Assembly: GCA_016868375.1 (NCBI GenBank)
Contig: VGHA01000001.1
Span: forward strand, 22,686-86,685
Direction: 5' to 3'
Source: Betaproteobacteria bacterium
GTDB lineage: Bacteria > Pseudomonadota > Gammaproteobacteria > Burkholderiales > Burkholderiaceae_E
Length of the DNA stretch: 64,000 bases
The position numbers were made by a program, and so were the translations under genes. The notes beneath the pieces were generated by a model. That model ran no database searches, was not told the DNA's origin, and worked only from the letters and a program-made list of their open reading frames with translations. The stretch's first letter is position 1, and each line of letters opens with the position of its first letter. Positions 58,416 to 64,000 of the stretch are shown one piece after another.

Positions 58416-59141
58416 ATGAAGCGATTGATTCGACCGATCCTCGAAGGTCTGCTGGGCCTGCTGGTGATCGCAGGAGCGGGCGGCACCTGGTGGATGTGGA
58501 ACAAAGCCTCGGTCACGCAGGCTGAGCTCACCAGCGTGTCCAATGAGCTCAAGGCTGGTCGCGCCTCCATTGAGTCGATGTCCGAGCGTATGCAGAGCCT
58601 GCAACGTAAATCCAATGAACTTGACGCGGTACGCGCGGCGCTTGCCAGCGGCGTCGCCCTCGAAGACATCGAGGCAGCCGCCCGCGGGCGCCCCCCCTCA
58701 CCCGAGCGGATACTTGCTCAGGGCGCGATTCGAATGTTGACGAAGGGCACAACAGATGCTGAGGTTCGCCAGCTGTTCGAGAAAGCGCTCGAGATGGTTG
58801 AATGGAACGCCAGGTTGCGATCGGTATGCGCTGCACAAGCTGGGCTGATTGCGGCAGGACAGAAGATGGAAATGCTGGCGGATTGCCGGACTCTGGCTGC
58901 CGCCGAGGCCGCAGCAGCAGCGGCCAAAGCCGCAGCGGCGCAAGCGGCAGCGGCTCAGGCCGCGGCAGCGCAGGCCGCCGCCGCTCCTCAGCCTGCCGCT
59001 CGACCCGGTGGCACGTCCGCAGCAAAAGGCGGCAGCAATCCGACTGCTGCCCCCCCGGGGGCAACCCCTAATCCCGCGCCGGCAGCCGGGGGCGCCAATC
59101 CTGCTCCGGCCGCTGCGCCCGCGAAAGGTCAGCCCAAATAG
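58416..59141 (+). CDS. Hypothetical membrane-anchored coiled-coil protein with Ala/Gln-rich and Pro/Ala-rich C-terminus
   Basis: 241 aa; TM LEGLLGLLVIAGAGGTWWMW, helical middle, then QAAAA pentapeptides and a PA-rich tail. Confidence 0.75.
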   Translation: MKRLIRPILEGLLGLLVIAGAGGTWWMWNKASVTQAELTSVSNELKAGRASIESMSERMQSLQRKSNELDAVRAALASGVALEDIEAAARGRPPSPERILAQGAIRMLTKGTTDAEVRQLFEKALEMVEWNARLRSVCAAQAGLIAAGQKMEMLADCRTLAAAEAAAAAAKAAAAQAAAAQAAAAQAAAAPQPAARPGGTSAAKGGSNPTAAPPGATPNPAPAAGGANPAPAAAPAKGQPK

Positions 59142-59175
59142 GCGTCAGCGACGCCCGTCTCCAGCAGCAATACGG

Positions 59176-60360
59176 TTAACGATCGTTCCGATTACGGCGG
59201 TCTGATTGCGGTCCAATCGAACCGCCGGTGTCGACCGAGTGACCAGCCGCCACAACTACCGTGTCTTCATCCGCTGAATGCACACCCTGCAGCGCGTGTT
59301 CAGGCTTGCCTGCCGCTGTGGAACGATCCGCCAATAGCTGCCACGCCCGATCACTTCCAACGCGAAACACCAGAGCGAGTATCAAGAGCAGGAAGAGGCT
59401 GACCCATTCTTCGGCGCCAAGCTGCCATAAACCGATGCCGAGGCCTGCAAACGTCGCGGCAAAAAAAATTTCCACTGCCGTGATGGCGTTGGGCCCCAAA
59501 CCCCATGCGCGCAAAAGATGATGCAGGTGGTCCGCGCCGGGCTGCGTAAGGCCAACCCCACAGGCCGATCGGCGCTGGATCACTGTCAGCCCATCAAGAA
59601 GCGGCAACGCAACGGCCCAGACGGTGGTGATAGCTGGAACCGACGTGTTCTGACAGATGATGATTGCGTAGATGGCAAGCAGGAAACCGACCGAAAGGCT
59701 GCCGGCATCACCCAGAAACACCCGCGCTGCAAGCCTCCCTACCAGCTGCAGGTTATAGGCCAGAAAACCAACGATGGCTGCACAGGGCACCAGAGCCATC
59801 TGCATCAGTGAGGTGTCGCCTGCGAGCCCGGCCGCGGCCGCGAGCGCCAGAAACCCCGACAGCGCGATCGAGCCCGATAAACCGTCGACGCCGTCAATCA
59901 TGTTGAGCGCATTCAGCACGCTTACCACCCCGAATACAGCGATCGGCCATGCTAACCAGCCAGGATTGACCTCGACCCCGGGAAGAAGCGCTCCAAGAGG
60001 AGGCAGCGTGATGCCAGCCGAAGACACCACTGCCGCAACCACCAGGATCTCGATGCCCAGCTTGCGCAGCGCCGGCAGCTCACGATGATCGTCGACTGCT
60101 CCCAACACCAGCAGCGCCAGAAAACCAGCAACGACCCACGGGTTGGGCCTTAGAGCCGGCACCAGCAGCCAAATCACGACCAGACCGAAACCGATTCCCA
60201 GGCCTCCCACCAGAGGGGTCGGCTTTGCATGCTGCTTGCGTCCACCCGGACTGTCGAGCAGACCCAGGCCAGGGGCGCGATCAATCAACCAGCCGATGGC
60301 AAGCACGGTTCCCAGCAGGGTCGCGAGCAAACTGGGCAGCAGAAGTCCGTCAAAAAGCAT
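59176..60360 (-). CDS. MraY/WecA-like glycosyl-1-phosphate transferase
   Basis: DSPGGRKQHAKPTPLVGGLGIGFGLVV...LVLGAVDDHRELPALRKLGIEI...NALNMIDGVDGLSGS...GDAGSLSVGFLLA. Confidence 0.92.
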   Translation of the reverse strand: MLFDGLLLPSLLATLLGTVLAIGWLIDRAPGLGLLDSPGGRKQHAKPTPLVGGLGIGFGLVVIWLLVPALRPNPWVVAGFLALLVLGAVDDHRELPALRKLGIEILVVAAVVSSAGITLPPLGALLPGVEVNPGWLAWPIAVFGVVSVLNALNMIDGVDGLSGSIALSGFLALAAAAGLAGDTSLMQMALVPCAAIVGFLAYNLQLVGRLAARVFLGDAGSLSVGFLLAIYAIIICQNTSVPAITTVWAVALPLLDGLTVIQRRSACGVGLTQPGADHLHHLLRAWGLGPNAITAVEIFFAATFAGLGIGLWQLGAEEWVSLFLLLILALVFRVGSDRAWQLLADRSTAAGKPEHALQGVHSADEDTVVVAAGHSVDTGGSIGPQSDRRNRNDR

Positions 60361-60389
60361 CAGCTGATCATCCGATAGATGGGGTCGTG

Positions 60390-61514
60390 TCAGAAGCTGG
60401 CCATCAGGCCCGCAGACAGAACACCGTAACGTTCGTTAAAGCGCCTGGCTGTCAGCACGTTGTACAGAAGTGGCATCTCAGACAGCATTTGATTGCTCAT
60501 GGCCTGGCCGCGGGCGAATACCCGAACCCCGGGGGCCATTCGATACGCGACCTCACCAAGCAGGGTGTGGTTGGTTCTATAAACCGTGTTGTCGGTTGAC
60601 CGTGCGCTGATGACAGAATCGACCAAATCACGTTGTATCGAAAAAAACTGATACCCCCCCCTCAGTGCCCAACTGCCCAGCGGCATCCTTACCCCCGCCC
60701 CACCATGAACGAAACTGGTGCGGTAGTTGATGGAGGACAGCGCATCGCTAATCCCCAGCGTGGGTGCCAGCGACTGGACAAGGTCACTATCGAAGCGGCC
60801 GCCACGCCATGTGGTTTCAAATGGCCCAACCGACGCCTGAATCGAATCTACCGAAACCCGCCCCATGCCTGCGCCTGCAAACACCGTCCAGACCGATGAA
60901 CCGTTCCACCAAGTGGTGATGAGATCGGACTGAAGCTGCCGGTCGGAGGCACCGCTGACGGCCAGCGAATCAAGCAGATCGAAGCCACGATACCGCTCGA
61001 GTGTGCCGCGAGGTACTGCGATGGTACCGGCCTGATTTCCCCAGGCATTCAACCTGGCGGAAACATCGGGCCCCGACCATCGCCCCAGCGATTCCCGCAC
61101 CCGCCACTGCCCGCCAAGTTGCCAGCCGTTGAAGAACGGACCGAGCCCGCCGTAAAAAATCTGCCGGCGCGAAAACCCGCCATCAACCCAAAGACGTGAT
61201 GTGAGCCCGTATCCGCCTCGAATCCGGAACCCGCGAAGCACACCCGCGGAGTCATCGGTGAGCCCGTCCGGGCGCAGGCGCAGCAGGTCCAGCTGCTTGC
61301 TCATTCCGTCGCTGGACAGTTCAACAAAACCGGTGCCGGGCTTGGTGTGAGGCCCGGCCTCCAGGAAGGGATCGAGTGGTGCAGCGGCAACGCCGGCCAT
61401 CGACACACCGCTGACGAAGGCGGCCGCGAGCCGGCAGATACGCCGGCTCGCGCGAAACGGTCGTTTCAGACGATGACCAGACGGCACAGTGCCGCCACCG
61501 CCCTGAAAATCCAC
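60390..61514 (-). CDS. Putative outer-membrane beta-barrel protein, function unknown
   Basis: 374 aa; signal-like AAAFVSGVSMAGVAAAP, alternating amphipathic strands, C-terminal ...GVLSAGLMASF ending in Phe. Confidence 0.65.
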   Translation of the reverse strand: MDFQGGGGTVPSGHRLKRPFRASRRICRLAAAFVSGVSMAGVAAAPLDPFLEAGPHTKPGTGFVELSSDGMSKQLDLLRLRPDGLTDDSAGVLRGFRIRGGYGLTSRLWVDGGFSRRQIFYGGLGPFFNGWQLGGQWRVRESLGRWSGPDVSARLNAWGNQAGTIAVPRGTLERYRGFDLLDSLAVSGASDRQLQSDLITTWWNGSSVWTVFAGAGMGRVSVDSIQASVGPFETTWRGGRFDSDLVQSLAPTLGISDALSSINYRTSFVHGGAGVRMPLGSWALRGGYQFFSIQRDLVDSVISARSTDNTVYRTNHTLLGEVAYRMAPGVRVFARGQAMSNQMLSEMPLLYNVLTARRFNERYGVLSAGLMASF

Positions 61515-61524
61515 GACATGAGAC

Positions 61525-64000
61525 TCAGATCACGTATTGGTACGTTACGGGCAGCGATAGCGCGCCACGCGTATCCTCGACCACGTACTGCAACGCCACC
61601 GCCGTGTTCGAGGAAGAGGTTGGAACGAACTGCAGGTCTTCGAGGTCAAGCGCAGGCGTGGACTGCCCACCGAAAGGAACGAACTTACGCTCTCCATTGG
61701 CAAAGACGTTGCTTCCAAGCCTCAAATCACCACCCGTTAACGGATCGGTTACCCATACGCCCTTAACACCATCATTGTCAGCGTCGGAGACTGTTCCGGC
61801 TCGGAGGAACTTGCCGAAGTTGAAGACTGAGCTGGACACAAACCCCTGCTTCGACGCTGGCACCGCCAAACTCACGGGCGGCGCTACATCTGCCGATACC
61901 TGAATTGACTGAAGCGGACGATCGAATTCATCGAGAAGACCCAACGCTGGTGGCAGGTCAACCCTCACCTTGATGACGCCCTGATCGCTGAACAGCGCAC
62001 GACTTGCAAGGCTGGTCATCATGCCCACATCAACCTGATCATTGCGCAAATCGTTGATCAGGTCCGAGAGCTTATCGCCCGCCCCAAGATACTGGCCGAT
62101 GTTGAATGCATTGTTCGCGATCTCGAGAACGTTTGCCAGCGAACGCCCAGAGATTCGACCATCAACGGTAACCGAGTCCTGGATAAGGTTCGCAAGGGAT
62201 GCGGCTGAAAGCGTGCTGCCGAGCAGGCTTACCAGCGAATCATTACCCTGCAACACACCACCCAAAACAACCACCGCCTGCGCAACATCTAGCAGCTCAC
62301 CGACGGAAAGATTTCCAAGCGAGGATGACGAACTGGGAAGCGTAATTGCCGTCGTGGACTTGCTCAGGATCTGATTCATCGTCAGATCGCCGTAGAAATT
62401 ACCGACGATGTCAGACGACAGACGCAACACCTCGGGAACCGTGTAGCCACCAAAACTCTGTTTCGTCATGGTGCTCAGGGTTGACAACGACATTGACCCC
62501 ATCTGGCTCGAGGCCATCATATCGAGCAGCTGGGGAATGGTCTTGTTGCTGAGTGAACCCTGATACGCCACACCATTGGTTGACAGCAGGCCCCGAACGA
62601 GCGATTCCATGCGATCAAGCAGCTGGTATTCGGGTTGAGTATCCGCAAGGGCATCTTTCAATGAGCCTAAGGTGCCACGGAGGCTGGGCGGAAGTTGAAC
62701 CGCATCCCGCAGAACTGTCAGTACCTCGCCAACCGAGTCAATCTCGGCGGGCAATCCGAGCACCTTCACGCCCAGCCCGATGACCGACGAGAGTGTCGAA
62801 CTTCCCATCGCTTCGGGCAGCACCAGCTTGGCGCCCAGCGACAGCGCCCGGTCGAACTTCATGGTGCTGAGGCTGGGAGGAACGGTGACCGTGTTCTGAA
62901 GCAGGTCGATCATGCGTCCGAGTGTGGTGTTGCGCATCTCGGAAGGCACCGCCGCGGTATCCCGGACCAGCGTTACCAGCTCGCCTAAGGACTTGTCGGC
63001 CAGCGCGGACACTGCGATTGCGCCTGCAAAGGCGAGCGTCCCGCCTTGGCCCAGCGAGGCCAAGGCTACTTTGTCGTTCTCTGACTTATCAAGAAGACTA
63101 TCGAGCTTCATCGCCAGTTGAGCTGGGCTCGAATTGCTCTGTAACAGGCTGAACAAGTCGGAATCGAGGTTCGCGGCGCGCAGCGTGCCCAAGGCCATGT
63201 CGCCGGCCGACAGCTGAAGAAGTGTCTGCTGCACGGGGAGGGAAAGTGAGACGACCGAGCCCGCCCTGGAAACCATCACATCCACGGGGAAGGAGATCCG
63301 GAGCGGCAGCGCGTCGCCTAGTCCAGCTGCCTGCATCTCCGCGCTGACCTGCAGGCGATGCGTCCCAGGCGTGACCGCACTGAGATCGCCCAAATCAAAG
63401 CCGATGATCGGTGCCTTACCTGTTGCAGGGTTCCCGTCAAACAGGCGCTGAAGGTTGATTCGCGACAGACCACCGCCGCTTGAACCTGTACTGAAATTGA
63501 GTACGTTACGGCCATCAATCGACGTAAATTCGCCTGCGACAGTTGCCATCGGACGCGCAGCGCCGGTCGGGCCAAAATCAGTCAGTCGGACCGTGTTAGA
63601 CGCCAGTTCGATCGTGTCCGCAACGTTCTGTACTCTCAACGTGTAGTCTACAAAGGTTTCCACAGAACCTTGTGGACCGACGCTGGGGTTATCCGCGTTA
63701 ACCCGGACGGTATAGCTGCTTTTGGCCTCGTAATCGGGGCTACCTCCCCGAAAGACGAGGTACGTCCCCTGCTGATCCGATACCCGGGTAAACAAGCTTG
63801 CGTCGGGCCCGCTGAGCGAATAGTTGTAAGTGCCGGCACTGGTTATGTTTGCAACCTTGACGCCCCCAGTCGGTATCTGAGCATTCTCGATAATTTGCCC
63901 GGCGTCCAGAACGTTAACGACATTGGCCGAGCTAGTAACCGTTACCGCACCAAGCGTATCCGTACCCACAGCAGCCAGCCCGAAGTCGATTCGGAGGTAG
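61525..64000 (-). CDS. Large surface/adhesin-like protein, partial (N-terminus beyond the window end)
   Basis: Frame is open to 64000 (upstream reading ...YLRIDFGLAAVGTDTLG). Cadherin/Ig-like N-terminal part, internal roughly 20-24-aa repeats, C-terminal SDADNDGVKGVWVTDP...LEDLQFVPTSSSNTAVALQYVVEDTRGA. Confidence 0.72.
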   Translation of the reverse strand, partial: YLRIDFGLAAVGTDTLGAVTVTSSANVVNVLDAGQIIENAQIPTGGVKVANITSAGTYNYSLSGPDASLFTRVSDQQGTYLVFRGGSPDYEAKSSYTVRVNADNPSVGPQGSVETFVDYTLRVQNVADTIELASNTVRLTDFGPTGAARPMATVAGEFTSIDGRNVLNFSTGSSGGGLSRINLQRLFDGNPATGKAPIIGFDLGDLSAVTPGTHRLQVSAEMQAAGLGDALPLRISFPVDVMVSRAGSVVSLSLPVQQTLLQLSAGDMALGTLRAANLDSDLFSLLQSNSSPAQLAMKLDSLLDKSENDKVALASLGQGGTLAFAGAIAVSALADKSLGELVTLVRDTAAVPSEMRNTTLGRMIDLLQNTVTVPPSLSTMKFDRALSLGAKLVLPEAMGSSTLSSVIGLGVKVLGLPAEIDSVGEVLTVLRDAVQLPPSLRGTLGSLKDALADTQPEYQLLDRMESLVRGLLSTNGVAYQGSLSNKTIPQLLDMMASSQMGSMSLSTLSTMTKQSFGGYTVPEVLRLSSDIVGNFYGDLTMNQILSKSTTAITLPSSSSSLGNLSVGELLDVAQAVVVLGGVLQGNDSLVSLLGSTLSAASLANLIQDSVTVDGRISGRSLANVLEIANNAFNIGQYLGAGDKLSDLINDLRNDQVDVGMMTSLASRALFSDQGVIKVRVDLPPALGLLDEFDRPLQSIQVSADVAPPVSLAVPASKQGFVSSSVFNFGKFLRAGTVSDADNDGVKGVWVTDPLTGGDLRLGSNVFANGERKFVPFGGQSTPALDLEDLQFVPTSSSNTAVALQYVVEDTRGALSLPVTYQYVI

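Noticed and set aside
1-64000. CRISPR array, rRNA operon, transposase, integrase, phage or toxin-antitoxin modules
   Set aside because: No repeat-spacer pattern and no recognisable protein signatures of these classes were seen.

Overview
The window is a GC-rich stretch of bacterial chromosome whose gene content and gene order look betaproteobacterial (Burkholderiales-like). That placement is an inference from family content. Nearly all of it is coding. Four zones are visible. (1) About 1-28 kb is a catabolic and transport region. It holds a split molybdenum-hydroxylase (CoxS/M/L-like) operon with a Rieske ring-hydroxylating oxygenase, several Bug and TRAP solute-binding proteins, FAH, HpaI, VOC, CMD and GST-type catabolic enzymes (the GST is frameshifted), and an IclR regulator coupled to a flavin monooxygenase and a PhyH dioxygenase. 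(2) About 24.7-40 kb is a sugar-acid-like cluster with OtnI/OtnC/OtnK homologues, a TIM-barrel epimerase, DUF993, Gfo/Idh/MocA, a MetE-core protein, an NAD epimerase, GNAT and DHDPS families, an NMT1-type ABC pair and a complete TRAP system. (3) About 40-53 kb is a conserved housekeeping block: upp, tRNA-Pro, a MerR gene, ihfA, pheT, pheS, rplT, rpmI, infC, thrS and tRNA-Val, followed by an iron-type ABC transporter and a SUMF1-domain gene. (4) About 53-64 kb holds MFS, aminotransferase, DMT, yaeQ and Bug genes, then a surface-associated group: a WecA-like transferase, a beta-barrel-like outer membrane protein, and a very large protein with an internal roughly 20-24-residue repeat array that is cut by the window end. 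The most unusual signals are that repeat protein, the 10-bp tandem repeat at 35.12 kb, the perfect 9-bp inverted repeat at 56.56 kb, a Fur-box-like site between the divergent iron transporter genes, and a SUMF1 protein without the catalytic Cys pair. No CRISPR array, rRNA operon, prophage or recognisable transposase was seen.
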